A stretch of DNA of 31,772 nt from an uncultured Eubacteriales bacterium (GTDB lineage: Bacteria; Bacillota; Clostridia; Lachnospirales; Lachnospiraceae), in the NCBI GenBank assembly GCA_900545175.1, contig UQYF01000034.1:1-31772 (forward strand), written 5' to 3'. The notes beneath the pieces are model-generated. The model was given only the letters and a program-made list of their open reading frames with translations. It had not been told where the DNA came from and ran no database searches. The position numbers and the translations under genes are program-made. Positions 21,657-30,844 of the stretch are shown here, in pieces. Positions within the stretch are counted from its first letter, which is position 1, and each line of letters starts with the position of its first letter.

Positions 21657-22175
21657 TTGCGAGTATACGAAAATAAAGAAGAACTCAAAACGGAAATACA
21701 TAATACATTTGAGAAGTATATTGCAGAATTTGATAATATTCCGGAAAACTTAAAAGATAAGAGAGTTGATGAAGTTGATAGAACTCCGGCAGAAAATCTT
21801 GCTTATCAGATTGGATGGACAACATTGGTTCTTAAATGGGAAGAAGATGAAAAAAATGGTATTCAAGTAAAGACACCATCAGACAAGTTCAAATGGAATC
21901 AACTAGGTGAGTTATATCAATGGTTCACAGATACTTATGCTCATTTATCGCTACAAGAGCTAAAAGCTCAATTAAATGAAAATATTAATTCTATATATGC
22001 AATGATTGACTCGTTAAGTGAAGAAGAATTATTTAAGCCACATATGAGAAAATGGGCTGATGAAGCGACAAAAACAGCAGTATGGGAAGTATATAAGTTT
22101 ATCCATGTGAATACTGTTGCCCCTTTTGGAACTTTCAGAACGAAAATTAGAAAATGGAAGAAGATAGTGCTATAA
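21657..22175 (+). CDS. DfsB/ClbS-like four-helix-bundle protein
   Basis: A 172-residue cytoplasmic protein of the DinB-like DfsB/ClbS (DUF1706) family. ClbS of colibactin producers protects against the genotoxin, but most family members have no known role. Seen here: an N-terminal helix MRVYENKEELKTEI, the phrase PAENLAYQIGWTTLVLKWE (about 44-62), and the C-terminal VNTVAPFGTFRTKIRKWKK, characteristic of the family end. The start is TTG at 21657, supported by a very strong GGAGGTGA 7 nt upstream; no ATG fits as well. It stands alone between the MITE-like element and a LysR gene, and is somewhat more AT-rich than its neighbours, perhaps acquired. The 138 bp after it contain nothing recognisable. 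Confidence 0.82.
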   Translation: MRVYENKEELKTEIHNTFEKYIAEFDNIPENLKDKRVDEVDRTPAENLAYQIGWTTLVLKWEEDEKNGIQVKTPSDKFKWNQLGELYQWFTDTYAHLSLQELKAQLNENINSIYAMIDSLSEEELFKPHMRKWADEATKTAVWEVYKFIHVNTVAPFGTFRTKIRKWKKIVL

Positions 22176-22313
22176 ATATTAAGAAAGTAATATTTCAAAA
22201 AGCTGCACTCATGATAATAGTTGGTCAGTTTGCAAGTATGCAATTTTCATATAGCAGAGTTTCATGTAGCTTCATTACATGGCTGCAGTGAACTTGAAAG
22301 GAATCATAACACC

Positions 22314-23195
22314 ATGAATATATTCTATCTGAGATATTTTGTCACGTTAGCCCATGAAAAGCACTACACGAAGGCGGCAAAGCAGCTATGTATCACACAG
22401 CCAAGCCTGAGCCATGCGATAGACCAGTTGGAGAAGGAGCTGGGCGTGCAGCTCTTTGAAAAGGTGGGGCGAAACACAACCTTGACGCATTTTGGTGAGG
22501 AGTTTTTAGTGTGCGCCGAACACACGCTTGCGACACTTGACGAGGGTGTTGAGACGATAAAGAAAAGTGCGGCGGGTGACGGAGTTATAAGGCTTGGCTT
22601 TGTAAGACCGCTCGGAATAAAATTCATCCCGCAGCTTGCGGCGGTTTTTTTAAAGGAAAATAAGGATAAAAATATAAAATTTACTTTCAATTCCGATGTG
22701 ACAGGCAAACTGCTTGAGGGTGTGAAGGATAAAAAGTTCGATATTCTATTCTGTTCGGAGCCGCCAATGACATGGGGTTTTAATGCTGTTCCGGTAAAGA
22801 GACAGGAGCTGGTGCTTATCGTTCCGGGTTCACATCCGCTTGCAGAGCGCGATGAGATAAGCCTTTGTGAGACGATGGATTATGATTATGTATATTTTCA
22901 CAACAATTCCGGTATCAGAAAGGTTATAGACGACATGTTCGAAAGGGCGGAAATCACGCCAAGGATTGCCTGCGAGACGGAGGAGGATGAGGTAATTGCG
23001 GGACTTGTGTCGGCAGGCTTTGGGATTGCGGTTGTGCCATATATGGATATGCTTTTAAAACTGGATGTCAAGATAATTAAAATCACATCACCTGCTTATG
23101 AGCGCAGCTTTTTTATGGTGAACGATGACAGACTGTACATGGCGCCTGTGGTTAAGAGCTTCTATGATTTCGTGCTGGACAGGTGCCGATTTTAA
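22314..23195 (+). CDS. LysR-family transcriptional regulator
   Basis: DNA-binding regulator of 293 residues, normal for the family. The N-terminal winged helix-turn-helix is clear: MNIFYLRYFVTLAHEKHYTK, then AAKQLCITQPSLSHAIDQLE, then LFEKVGRNTTLT (residues 1-57). The effector-binding domain follows from about 90 (VIRLGFVRPLGIKFIPQLA). The ATG at 22314 has AAAGGA upstream and places the family N-terminus correctly; the frame can be extended to 22221 but the extra residues are not LysR-like. LysR proteins usually control a divergent or adjacent gene; the neighbour upstream is the DfsB-like gene and downstream is the ROK kinase, both on the same strand, so the target is uncertain. Confidence 0.9.
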   Translation: MNIFYLRYFVTLAHEKHYTKAAKQLCITQPSLSHAIDQLEKELGVQLFEKVGRNTTLTHFGEEFLVCAEHTLATLDEGVETIKKSAAGDGVIRLGFVRPLGIKFIPQLAAVFLKENKDKNIKFTFNSDVTGKLLEGVKDKKFDILFCSEPPMTWGFNAVPVKRQELVLIVPGSHPLAERDEISLCETMDYDYVYFHNNSGIRKVIDDMFERAEITPRIACETEEDEVIAGLVSAGFGIAVVPYMDMLLKLDVKIIKITSPAYERSFFMVNDDRLYMAPVVKSFYDFVLDRCRF

Positions 23196-23416
23196 AATGC
23201 ATAACATAAAAGTAAGGCAAAATCGCACAAACATATAGTGCCTCAACGTGGTAAAGTTGATGAAACGTACACTATAACACAAATTTTTCTTACAAAATTT
23301 TTTCGGCTATATGTAGTGGACATACAGAATTTCTTATTAAAAAAATATGCTGCCGGCAAAGCTGCTGTGCATTATAAGGATATAACAGAGAAGTCATTTT
23401 TGAGTATGGAGGAATT

Positions 23417-24400
23417 ATGCTTAGGATAGGTGTTGATTTGGGTGGTACGAACATTGCGGCGGGGCTTGTCGATGAGGAGTACAGGATTCTGGACAGGGTG
23501 TCGGTAAAGACGAATCTTCCGCGGCCGGCAGAGAGTATCATTACCGATATTGCGGGACTTGTAAACCGGCTCTGTGATAGAAATAATGTTGCACAGAGGG
23601 ACATTGAATCGGTCGGCGTGGGAGTTCCGGGAACGGTAAATGAGGATACAGGCTATGTTGAGTTTTCCAATAATCTGGGCTTTGAGATGGTTCCGTTTAT
23701 CAGCCTTCTTGGAGGTATGGTGGAGACTCCGGTGCATTTTGGAAATGATGCCAATGCTGCTGCGTTTGGCGAGTATCTGGCAGGTGGCTACAATGTGAAG
23801 TCATTTGTCATGCTTACGCTGGGGACAGGGATAGGAAGCGGAATAATTCTTGACGGAAAGCTTATCAAGGGAATTAACTTTGCCGCCTCAGAGCTTGGGC
23901 ATACCGTGATTAAGCTGGGCGGAGAGCAGTGCACCTGCGGAAGAAAGGGCTGTTTTGAGGCTTACGCATCGGCGACTGCACTTATAAGGGATGCGAGGAG
24001 ATTATTGCTGAAAAAGTCAAATGAAGTGGAGAGTATGCATAATACCGTGGGTAATATGACTGATAGAAGTGAAATCTGGAAGCAGTGTGATGGCGATGTC
24101 GGCAAAATAGAGGCAAAGCATGTATTTGATGCGGTAAAACTTGAGGATGAGCTTGCAAAAGAACTGTTTTCGAACTATACTGAATATCTTGCGGAAGGAA
24201 TCGCCAACATTATAAATATCCTACAGCCTGAGCTGGTATGCATAGGCGGCGGGGTTAGCAAGGCGGGGGATATGCTGCTTGCACCTGTGAAGGAGAAGGT
24301 TGCGGGAAAGATTTTTTCAAAAAATTCTGCAAGAAATACGGATATCAAGCTGGCACGGCTTGACAATGATGCAGGCATTATAGGGGCTGCGATGCTGTAG
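23417..24400 (+). CDS. ROK-family sugar kinase (probable glucokinase)
   Basis: Cytoplasmic kinase of 327 residues. The phosphate-binding motif LRIGVDLGGTNIAAGLV opens the protein; the substrate and catalytic region is HFGNDANAAAFGEY (about 112-125, catalytic Asp in NDAN); GTGIGSGIILDGKL follows; the ROK zinc motif is ELGHTVIKL...CTCGRKGCFEAYAS. An ATP-site phrase CIGGGVSKAGD lies near the C-terminus. With no DNA-binding domain it is an enzyme and not a ROK repressor, most likely glucokinase. GGAGGAATT precedes the ATG. It heads a same-strand run with dtd, thiN and two MATE genes. The 221-bp gap before it holds a TATAGTG/CACTATA inverted repeat (23234-23276) but no gene. Confidence 0.88.
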   Translation: MLRIGVDLGGTNIAAGLVDEEYRILDRVSVKTNLPRPAESIITDIAGLVNRLCDRNNVAQRDIESVGVGVPGTVNEDTGYVEFSNNLGFEMVPFISLLGGMVETPVHFGNDANAAAFGEYLAGGYNVKSFVMLTLGTGIGSGIILDGKLIKGINFAASELGHTVIKLGGEQCTCGRKGCFEAYASATALIRDARRLLLKKSNEVESMHNTVGNMTDRSEIWKQCDGDVGKIEAKHVFDAVKLEDELAKELFSNYTEYLAEGIANIINILQPELVCIGGGVSKAGDMLLAPVKEKVAGKIFSKNSARNTDIKLARLDNDAGIIGAAML

Positions 24401-24432
24401 CAATTAAAGGGAGAAATGAGGATTAACTTGAT

Positions 24433-24879
24433 ATGAGACTGGTAATACAGCGTGTCAACCACGCAAGCGTGAGGGTTGACGGAAATGTGATTGGAAGTAT
24501 CGGAAAAGGGCTGTTGGTTCTGCTTGGAGTTGCCAATGGTGATACCAAGGAGATGGTTGACAGGTATGTGAAGAAGCTGTCAGGCTTAAGAATATTCGAG
24601 GATGCGGATGGAAAGACGAACCTTTCACTTGCAGATGTAGGCGGGGAGCTTCTGGTTGTGTCACAGTTTACATTGTATGCCGACTGTAAGAAAGGAAACA
24701 GGCCAAGCTTTGTAAATGCGGGTGCTCCTGATTTTGCCAATGATATGTATGAGTATTTTAAGGAGAAATGTGTTGAGACGTTCGGCAGGGTTGAGTGCGG
24801 AAGCTTCGGAGCCGACATGAAGGTAGAGCTTGAAAATGATGGACCGTTCACGGTTCTATGGGACAGCGATTGGTGGTAG
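24433..24879 (+). CDS. dtd: D-aminoacyl-tRNA deacylase
   Basis: Proofreading enzyme of 148 residues that frees tRNA from wrongly attached D-amino acids and glycine. Hallmarks: the N-terminal MRLVIQRVNHASVRVDG, the active-site SQFTLYADCKKGNRPSF (about 77-93), and the cis-proline motif NDGPFT near the C-terminus (about 136-141). The length is standard. GAGG lies 11 nt before the ATG. It is 32 bp after the ROK kinase and 26 bp before thiN, so probably cotranscribed. Confidence 0.95.
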   Translation: MRLVIQRVNHASVRVDGNVIGSIGKGLLVLLGVANGDTKEMVDRYVKKLSGLRIFEDADGKTNLSLADVGGELLVVSQFTLYADCKKGNRPSFVNAGAPDFANDMYEYFKEKCVETFGRVECGSFGADMKVELENDGPFTVLWDSDWW

Positions 24880-24905
24880 TAAAAACATGTGTATAAGGGG
24901 GAGTT

Positions 24906-25556
24906 ATGAACAACTATCTTATAGTTACCGGTGGATATACGGACGATAATTTTGCCGTCCGGTGGATAAAGAATAATAATTTTGACTGCATGCTTGCTTC
25001 AGATTCCGGGATGGAATTTTTCAGGCGCACAGGTATTGTGCCGGATGTCATAATAGGGGATTTTGATTCGGTAAATGCAGATACATTGGATTTTTTTAAG
25101 AAAAAAAATGATATAGAATGGACGAAGCTCAATCCGATGAAGGATGACACAGACACGGAGGCGGCTATAAGGCTTGCCATTGAAAAGGGAGCACAAAGCA
25201 TAACACTTCTTGGTGCGACAGGCAGCAGAATAGACCATGTGCTTGCCAATATTGAGCTTCTTGGAATAGGACTTAGGCAGAAGGTACAGATGCAGATTGT
25301 GGATGCACACAACAGAGTCAGGATGATTGATTCGGGACTTACCATAAAAAGGGACGAGCAGTTCGGAAAATTCGTGTCCCTGATACCGTACAGCATGAGG
25401 GTCGAGGGGGTATGTCTTGCGGGCTTTAAATATCCGCTTGATAATTACTGCATGAGCAGGTTCAATTCGCTTGGAATAAGCAATGAGATTACGGAGGCTG
25501 AGGCAAGAATAAGCTTTTCCGATGGGATAATGGTTGTAGTGGAGGCAGTTGACTGA
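24906..25556 (+). CDS. thiN: Thiamine pyrophosphokinase
   Basis: Converts thiamine and ATP to thiamine pyrophosphate in the cytoplasm. The 216-residue protein has the TPK catalytic stretches LASDSGMEFFRRTGIVPDVI (about 30-50), IGDFDSVN, and KDDTDTEAAIRLAIEKGAQS (about 79-98), followed by LLGATGSRIDHVLANIELL, whose Asp and His complete the site. The C-terminal thiamine-binding domain ends with SRFNSLGISNEI. GGGGGAG precedes the ATG. Its stop is 1 nt from the next MATE start, so translation may be coupled. No TPP riboswitch is visible. Confidence 0.93.
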   Translation: MNNYLIVTGGYTDDNFAVRWIKNNNFDCMLASDSGMEFFRRTGIVPDVIIGDFDSVNADTLDFFKKKNDIEWTKLNPMKDDTDTEAAIRLAIEKGAQSITLLGATGSRIDHVLANIELLGIGLRQKVQMQIVDAHNRVRMIDSGLTIKRDEQFGKFVSLIPYSMRVEGVCLAGFKYPLDNYCMSRFNSLGISNEITEAEARISFSDGIMVVVEAVD

Positions 25557-25557
25557 T

Positions 25558-26925
25558 ATGGATAAACATTCACAGAAAAACGGTATTATAGAAGGTACAA
25601 TATGGAAGCAGCTTCTTATATTTTTCTTTCCGATTCTTGTCGGTACTTTTTTCCAGCAGTTGTATAACACGGTGGATGCCGTGATTGTGGGGCAGTTCGC
25701 CGGAAAGGAGGCACTGTCGAGTGTCGGCGGTTCGTCGAGCCAGATAATCAATTTCGTGGTCGGATTTTTTACAGGCCTTTCGGCGGGAGCAACGGTTATT
25801 ATCTCACAGTTTTACGGAGCTAATGACGCAAATAAGATACATAGAGCGCTGCATACGGCATACGCATTTTCGATTGTGGGTGGAATAATAGCGGGAATAA
25901 TCGGAATCGCACTCACAGTTCCGGTTATGAAGCTTATGAATACGCCGGAGGAGCTTATGCATGATTCGGCAATGTATGTTATGATATATTTTGGCGGACT
26001 GGTGTTTATTTTTGTCTATAATATGGGCTCGGCAATACTGAGGGCGATAGGTGATTCTAAAAGACCGTTATATTATCTGATAATATGCTGTTTCATAAAT
26101 ATCGTGCTGGATATTGTATTTGTGAGCGTGTTAAAGCTTGGGGTGCTGGGTGTCGCAGTAGCGACCTTTATCTCACAGCTTGTAAGTGCAGTGCTTGTGA
26201 CAAGGGCGCTTATGTACCACACTGAGGGTATGAAGCTTGTGCTGAAGGAGATAAGGCTTCATGGGGACGTGCTTCCTGCGATGCTTAAGATCGGACTTCC
26301 GACGGGAATACAGTCAAGCATGTACAGTGCCTCCAACATAATAGTGCAGTCTGCACTCAACGGCTTCGGCGTTGACACGGTGGCTGCATGGTCGGCATTC
26401 GGAAAGGTTGACAGCATGTACTGGATGATAAATACAGCATTCGGAATAGCGGCTACGACCTTTGTCGGACAGAACTTCGGTGCAGGAAAGTATGACAGGG
26501 TTAAGAAGGGAACGCTTCAATGTCTTATGATGGATATAGCGGCTGCGTTGCTTTTCAGCACGCTGGTGCTGACGTTCGGACAGTATATGCTGAGGATTTT
26601 TACCTCGGAGGCAGAGGTTATCAGACTTGGAGTGCGGGTTATGAAAGTTATATCACCTGCATACTTTATCTTCGCATTTATTGAGCTTCTGTCCGGCTCC
26701 CTAAGGGCACAGGGGCATGTGCTTGTGACAACCATTATGACGATGCTCGGAGTGTGCGCATTCAGGGTGGTATGGGTGCTTTTCATAGTTCCGCAAGGTA
26801 AGCTTGAGCAGATAGTGTTCTGCTATCCGGCGACATGGACAATCACAGCCGTAGGAATGATTATTTATTATATTTATAAGCAGCGCAGTATAATAAAGAA
26901 ATATAAGAATACATTGCCCGCTTAA
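25558..26925 (+). CDS. MATE-family exporter
   Basis: Membrane exporter of 455 residues with about 12 hydrophobic segments. It has the typical start GIIEGTIWKQLLIFFFPILV and the double-repeat signature QQLYNTVDAVIVGQFAGKEA (about 35-54), matched in the second half by TTFVGQNFGAGKYDRVKKG. This NorM/DinF-like type differs from the 13263 paralogue. The ATG at 25558 begins just past the thiN stop (GGAGG about 12 nt upstream); a TTG at 25549 overlapping thiN is possible. The next gene is a second MATE protein, and the two may act independently or as a pair. The substrate is unknown. Confidence 0.88.
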   Translation: MDKHSQKNGIIEGTIWKQLLIFFFPILVGTFFQQLYNTVDAVIVGQFAGKEALSSVGGSSSQIINFVVGFFTGLSAGATVIISQFYGANDANKIHRALHTAYAFSIVGGIIAGIIGIALTVPVMKLMNTPEELMHDSAMYVMIYFGGLVFIFVYNMGSAILRAIGDSKRPLYYLIICCFINIVLDIVFVSVLKLGVLGVAVATFISQLVSAVLVTRALMYHTEGMKLVLKEIRLHGDVLPAMLKIGLPTGIQSSMYSASNIIVQSALNGFGVDTVAAWSAFGKVDSMYWMINTAFGIAATTFVGQNFGAGKYDRVKKGTLQCLMMDIAAALLFSTLVLTFGQYMLRIFTSEAEVIRLGVRVMKVISPAYFIFAFIELLSGSLRAQGHVLVTTIMTMLGVCAFRVVWVLFIVPQGKLEQIVFCYPATWTITAVGMIIYYIYKQRSIIKKYKNTLPA

Positions 26926-26991
26926 ACTGGCAGGTTTTACTTTATAACTGAATGCGGTAATCGGATATAGAAAATGGAGTAATACAGATAT

Positions 26992-28359
26992 ATGGAATCA
27001 AAAAGAGAATTGACGAAGGATATGACAAAGGGTCCGTCTGCGAGGCTGCTGCTCGTTTTTGCGCTGCCGCTTATGCTGGGAAATCTTTTTCAGCAGCTCT
27101 ACACGATGGTGGATACCATTATTGTCGGTCAGGGTGTCGGCATAAATGCACTGGCATCACTTGGGGCATCCGACTGGCTTAACTGGATGTTTATAGGCTT
27201 TGTGACGGGAATCACGCAGGGCTTTTCTATTATTTTTGCACAGTTTTATGGCGCCGGTGATGCTAAGTCGCTCAGAAGCTCAATAGGTAATGCACTTGTG
27301 CTTACAGCGCTTGCTGCTATCTTCTTTACGGTGGTGGGACAGCTTGCGATAGTGCCGGTTTTAAAGCTCCTTGAAACTCCGGCAGATATTTTTGCAGGCT
27401 CGGAAAGTTATCTGAGGATTATGCTGGGCGGAGTGGCAGTGAGCCTTATGTATAATTTTGAGGCGGCGCTTTTAAGGGCATTGGGTGACAGCAGGACACC
27501 GCTCATGGCGATGATCACGGCGGCGTTGACGAACGTTGCGCTTGACCTTCTTTTTGTCCTTGTTTTCAAGTGGGGAATAGCAGGGGCAGCATCAGCGACC
27601 ATTATTGCCCAGGGAGTATCAGTTGTATACTGCTTTTCAGCTATAAGAAGAATAGACATGATAAGAATAAACAGGCAGGACATTGGCATACATGCCGCCA
27701 TGTCTAAGAGGCTGTTGATAGTCGGTCTCCCGATAGTATTCCAGAATACCATGATAAGCATAGGAGGAATGATACTGCAGTCCGTCGTGAACAGCTATGG
27801 ATTTCTGTTTGTTGCAGGCTATACCGCTGCTAATAAGCTATACGGACTGCTTGAGACGGCTGCAATCTCCTTTGGCTTTGCAATCACAACCTACACGGCG
27901 CAGAATCTTGGGGCAGGCAATTTTAAACGTATAAGGAAGGGCATGAGAAATGCGGTTATAATGGCACTTATCACATCGGTTGTTGTATCCGTCTGCATGC
28001 TCATTTTCGGACGCCCGATTCTACGGCTTTTCATATCTAACGAGACAGGGCATGTGGAGGAGGTGCTTGGAATAGCTTATCTATATCTTAGCATAATGAG
28101 CTGGTTTTTGGCTATCCTGTACGCACTTCATACCTACAGAAGTGCGCTTCAGGGGCTTGGAAATACAGTCGTTCCTATGCTGTCGGGAATTATGGAGTTC
28201 ATAATGAGGACAACTGCTGTCATGCTTCTTCCGAGATTTGTGGGTGAGAAAGGTGTGTTCTATGCGGAGGTGCTTGCGTGGACAGGTGCAACCGTGATCC
28301 TTGTCACGTCATACTATGCCGTGAGGAGAAAAATAGAAAAAAAGCTGAAAATTACTTAA
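26992..28359 (+). CDS. MATE-family exporter
   Basis: Second adjacent MATE protein, 455 residues, with about 12 membrane segments. Hallmarks are LFQQLYTMVDTIIVGQGVG (about 32-50), GITQGFSIIFAQFYGAGD (about 77-94), and in the second half AITTYTAQNLGAGNFKRIRKG. It resembles its upstream neighbour in layout but is clearly divergent in sequence, so the tandem is an old duplication. The ribosome site is weak (GGAG about 13 nt upstream). The gene ends in AAATTACTTAAT, directly in front of the palindrome that overlaps the cysK promoter; no terminator is visible between them. Confidence 0.88.
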   Translation: MESKRELTKDMTKGPSARLLLVFALPLMLGNLFQQLYTMVDTIIVGQGVGINALASLGASDWLNWMFIGFVTGITQGFSIIFAQFYGAGDAKSLRSSIGNALVLTALAAIFFTVVGQLAIVPVLKLLETPADIFAGSESYLRIMLGGVAVSLMYNFEAALLRALGDSRTPLMAMITAALTNVALDLLFVLVFKWGIAGAASATIIAQGVSVVYCFSAIRRIDMIRINRQDIGIHAAMSKRLLIVGLPIVFQNTMISIGGMILQSVVNSYGFLFVAGYTAANKLYGLLETAAISFGFAITTYTAQNLGAGNFKRIRKGMRNAVIMALITSVVVSVCMLIFGRPILRLFISNETGHVEEVLGIAYLYLSIMSWFLAILYALHTYRSALQGLGNTVVPMLSGIMEFIMRTTAVMLLPRFVGEKGVFYAEVLAWTGATVILVTSYYAVRRKIEKKLKIT

Positions 28360-28382
28360 TCCCTATTGACATAGTAGGGATT
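28358..28382. promoter_or_regulatory. Palindrome overlapping the cysK -35 box
   Basis: AATCCCTA (28358-28365) and TAGGGATT (28375-28382) form a perfect 8-9-8 inverted repeat that encloses the TTGACA -35 box of cysK. A repressor bound here would block RNA polymerase. CymR/IscR-like Rrf2 regulators of cysteine synthesis in Firmicutes bind similar-sized sites upstream of cysK, so such a protein is a reasonable candidate (inference). Confidence 0.6.
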
Positions 28383-28394
28383 GAGTAATATACT
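28366..28394 (+). promoter_or_regulatory. cysK promoter
   Basis: Perfect TTGACA at 28366-28371, 17 bp, then TATACT at 28389-28394. This is one of the strongest sigma-A-type promoters in the window, giving a leader of about 58 nt before the cysK start. Confidence 0.85.
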
Positions 28395-28457
28395 TGCAAA
28401 AAACATAAAACGTGAGGCTATGGCTGGCGACAGCCACAAGCAGGAAGGAGATTGGGT

Positions 28458-29390
28458 ATGTCTAACATTTACAAGGGAGCAGTTGAACTTATCGGAAAGA
28501 CACCTTTGGTTGAGGTGGTCAATGTTGAGAAGGAGCTAGGGCTTAAGGCTAGAGTACTTGTGAAGCTTGAGTACTTTAACCCGGCAGGAAGCGTCAAGGA
28601 CCGTGTAGCTAAGTCGATGATAGAGGACGCTGAGGCCAAGGGGCTTTTGAAGGAAGGATCTGTAATCATTGAGCCTACATCAGGAAACACAGGTATAGGT
28701 CTTGCATCCATAGCAGCATCTAAGGGCTATAGAATCATCCTTACAATGCCTGAGACAATGAGCGTTGAGCGCCGCAACATCCTTAAAGCCTATGGTGCTG
28801 AGATTGTGCTCACTGAGGGAGCTAAGGGAATGAAGGGTGCCATCGCAAGGGCTGAGGAGCTTGCCGCACAGACACCGAATAGCTTCATCCCGGGACAGTT
28901 CGTAAATCCTGCCAATCCTAAGGCTCACAGAGAGACAACAGGTCCTGAAATCTGGGAGGACACAGATGGGAATGTCGATGTGTTCGTTGCAGGTGTAGGT
29001 ACGGGAGGAACCCTCACCGGTGTAGGCGAGTACTTAAAATCCAAGAAGCCTGATATCAAGGTGGTCGCAATGGAGCCGGCTTCATCACCTGTCCTTTCAC
29101 AGGGCAAGGCAGGAGCACACAAGATTCAGGGTATCGGAGCAGGCTTTGTTCCTGATGTGCTCAACACCAAGATATACGATGAGATTCTCACTGTAGAGAA
29201 TGAAGACGCATTCGCAACAGCCAAGCTTCTTGCAAAGAAGGAGGGGGTTCTTGTCGGAATATCATCAGGTGCGGCATTGTCTGCGGCAATAGAGCTTGCC
29301 AAGAGACCGGAGAATGAAGGAAAGACTATCGTGACACTCCTTCCTGATAGCGGAGACAGATATTATTCTACAGCGCTTTTTACAGAGTAG
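28458..29390 (+). CDS. cysK: Cysteine synthase (O-acetylserine sulfhydrylase)
   Basis: PLP enzyme of 310 residues making L-cysteine from O-acetylserine and sulfide. The PLP lysine lies in YFNPAGSVKDRVAKSMIEDA (about 37-56), the substrate loop is TSGNTGIGLA (about 75-84), the PLP-phosphate glycine loop is GVGTGGTLTGVGEY (about 177-190), and the C-terminal LLPDSGDRYYST is typical. The ATG at 28458 follows GGAAGGAG at 7 nt; a TTG at 28452 is unlikely. It is a single-gene unit with its own promoter, a palindromic operator candidate and a terminator, unlike many genomes where cysE is adjacent. Confidence 0.95.
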   Translation: MSNIYKGAVELIGKTPLVEVVNVEKELGLKARVLVKLEYFNPAGSVKDRVAKSMIEDAEAKGLLKEGSVIIEPTSGNTGIGLASIAASKGYRIILTMPETMSVERRNILKAYGAEIVLTEGAKGMKGAIARAEELAAQTPNSFIPGQFVNPANPKAHRETTGPEIWEDTDGNVDVFVAGVGTGGTLTGVGEYLKSKKPDIKVVAMEPASSPVLSQGKAGAHKIQGIGAGFVPDVLNTKIYDEILTVENEDAFATAKLLAKKEGVLVGISSGAALSAAIELAKRPENEGKTIVTLLPDSGDRYYSTALFTE

Positions 29391-29441
29391 AATTATAGAT
29401 ACGATTATATCAATCGATAAATAGATATTTGCGAAAAAAAC

Positions 29442-29490
29442 TGCTGCTTATACAGATTAGATATTTAGTCTGTTAAGCAGCATTTTCTTT
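29442..29490. terminator. Bidirectional terminator cysK / GHKL kinase
   Basis: TGCTGCTTA (29442-29450) pairs with TAAGCAGCA (29474-29482), and ACAGA/TCTGT extends the stem. The plus strand continues ATTTTCTTT; the minus strand has seven T directly after the stem. It serves the convergent cysK and kinase genes. Confidence 0.82.
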
Positions 29491-29566
29491 GTTATAAACG
29501 CTCTGTGGGGGTGCACACTGCGGCATCCAATATAGATATAGCAAGCGACCGGCACATTCTTTGTTT

Positions 29567-30844
29567 TCAGATAGATGCCTGAAAGCGGAATTCACCATTT
29601 TCGGCAAAAAAGCCATAGATGCCATGATATTTTTCTATCACTGATATCATGCTCTGGATTCCTATGCCATGTCCGTTTGCTGATGTGGTTGGAATATCAT
29701 TTTTAAAAACAGGTGCCGTGTGATAGCTGTTGGACATGTTGATGCATAGCTGACAGTTTTTTTCGTACAATTTAATGTTGATATATCTGTCTTCCGGCTG
29801 TGGAAGCTGGACGCAGGCATGGATCGCATTTTCAAAAGCGTTGGCAAACAGACTGCAAAGGTTAGTTATCCGGAATCTTGAAAAATCGTAAGCAGTGACG
29901 GAAATGTCCACTTTTATATCATTTTCTCTTGCTTCATCAGCATAGTATGAAAAAATAAGGTTCAGGGCTTCGTTTGTGCAATATTTTACAACTTTGCTGT
30001 TATCGAGAGAGGTACATATTTCACTGATGTATTCTAGCGCTTCCGAATTTTGGTTTTCCCTGATGCATTGGCTTATGAAATTCAGATGATGGCGTATATC
30101 GTGACGGTATATGGCGGCCTGTTTTTCAGAGTTGGATATCTGCTGCATCTCTTTTTGGATCTGTATTGCTGCGGTTCGAAAAAGAAGATTTTCATGTTCG
30201 GCTTTATTTTTTTTGTTGGCTGATTCGAGAGAAAAGATTGAAAGTATCAAATATAATAATACAATAAAGCTGTCAACAAAATCTATAATAACAGTACCAC
30301 CTGTGTAGAGAAGGTCAGTGTAGACTGTAAAGGCATATTCAAGTATATAGTAGGCAAGCGGAAGCAGAAGAAAAGGCAGAAGGGCTGTTATGTCCTCATA
30401 TTTAAGCTTTTCAATGTATGATGATAAATATTTTATTACAAGTATCAATAGCGGAATGGTCACTAAAATAGCTGTAGCATTAGCTATGTCCTGATTGTAT
30501 CCGAAAAATGATGACACCAGCGTTCCAATCCATTTTCTGGGTGTGCACAGCAGATAAGCTGTGAGAACTGAAATGGTGGACATGCAGATACTCTGATGGA
30601 AAACAAAAAATATCAGAAGGATGAGTGGAAGATGTATTAGCAGCGGATAGCATGTGTATAATGTCTGCTTTCCTAAAAAACGGTATGCGGCAAGCTGTAT
30701 AATGCCGAATCCGATGATAGTAAATACATAATGCTTTTTATAATCTTCAAAATGCATGCCTACAAAGTAAAAGGACGCAGTAATTCCAAAGAAAAGGACA
30801 AAGGCATAATTAGCAAGGTCAAGAATATTTGAAATATTTATCAT
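29567..30844 (-). CDS. agr-type GHKL sensor histidine kinase
   Basis: Membrane sensor kinase of 425 residues. The N-terminal half (about 1-200) has six or so hydrophobic segments as in AgrC-like peptide sensors. The phospho-acceptor region is AAIYRHDIRHHLNFISQCI (about 244-262). The GHKL ATPase domain has LFANAFENAIHACVQ (N box) and GHGIGIQSMISVIEKYHG near the end. Its ATG overlaps the stop of the upstream LytTR gene, so the two are coupled. No agrB, agrD or other peptide gene lies within the window, so the ligand is unknown; a partner gene could lie beyond 31772. Confidence 0.88.
   Translation of the reverse strand: MINISNILDLANYAFVLFFGITASFYFVGMHFEDYKKHYVFTIIGFGIIQLAAYRFLGKQTLYTCYPLLIHLPLILLIFFVFHQSICMSTISVLTAYLLCTPRKWIGTLVSSFFGYNQDIANATAILVTIPLLILVIKYLSSYIEKLKYEDITALLPFLLLPLAYYILEYAFTVYTDLLYTGGTVIIDFVDSFIVLLYLILSIFSLESANKKNKAEHENLLFRTAAIQIQKEMQQISNSEKQAAIYRHDIRHHLNFISQCIRENQNSEALEYISEICTSLDNSKVVKYCTNEALNLIFSYYADEARENDIKVDISVTAYDFSRFRITNLCSLFANAFENAIHACVQLPQPEDRYINIKLYEKNCQLCINMSNSYHTAPVFKNDIPTTSANGHGIGIQSMISVIEKYHGIYGFFAENGEFRFQASI

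Noticed and set aside
24999..25751. A 250-codon minus-strand open frame
   Set aside because: It lies antisense to thiN and the MATE start, has no recognisable domain or ribosome site, while thiN on the plus strand has complete catalytic motifs.
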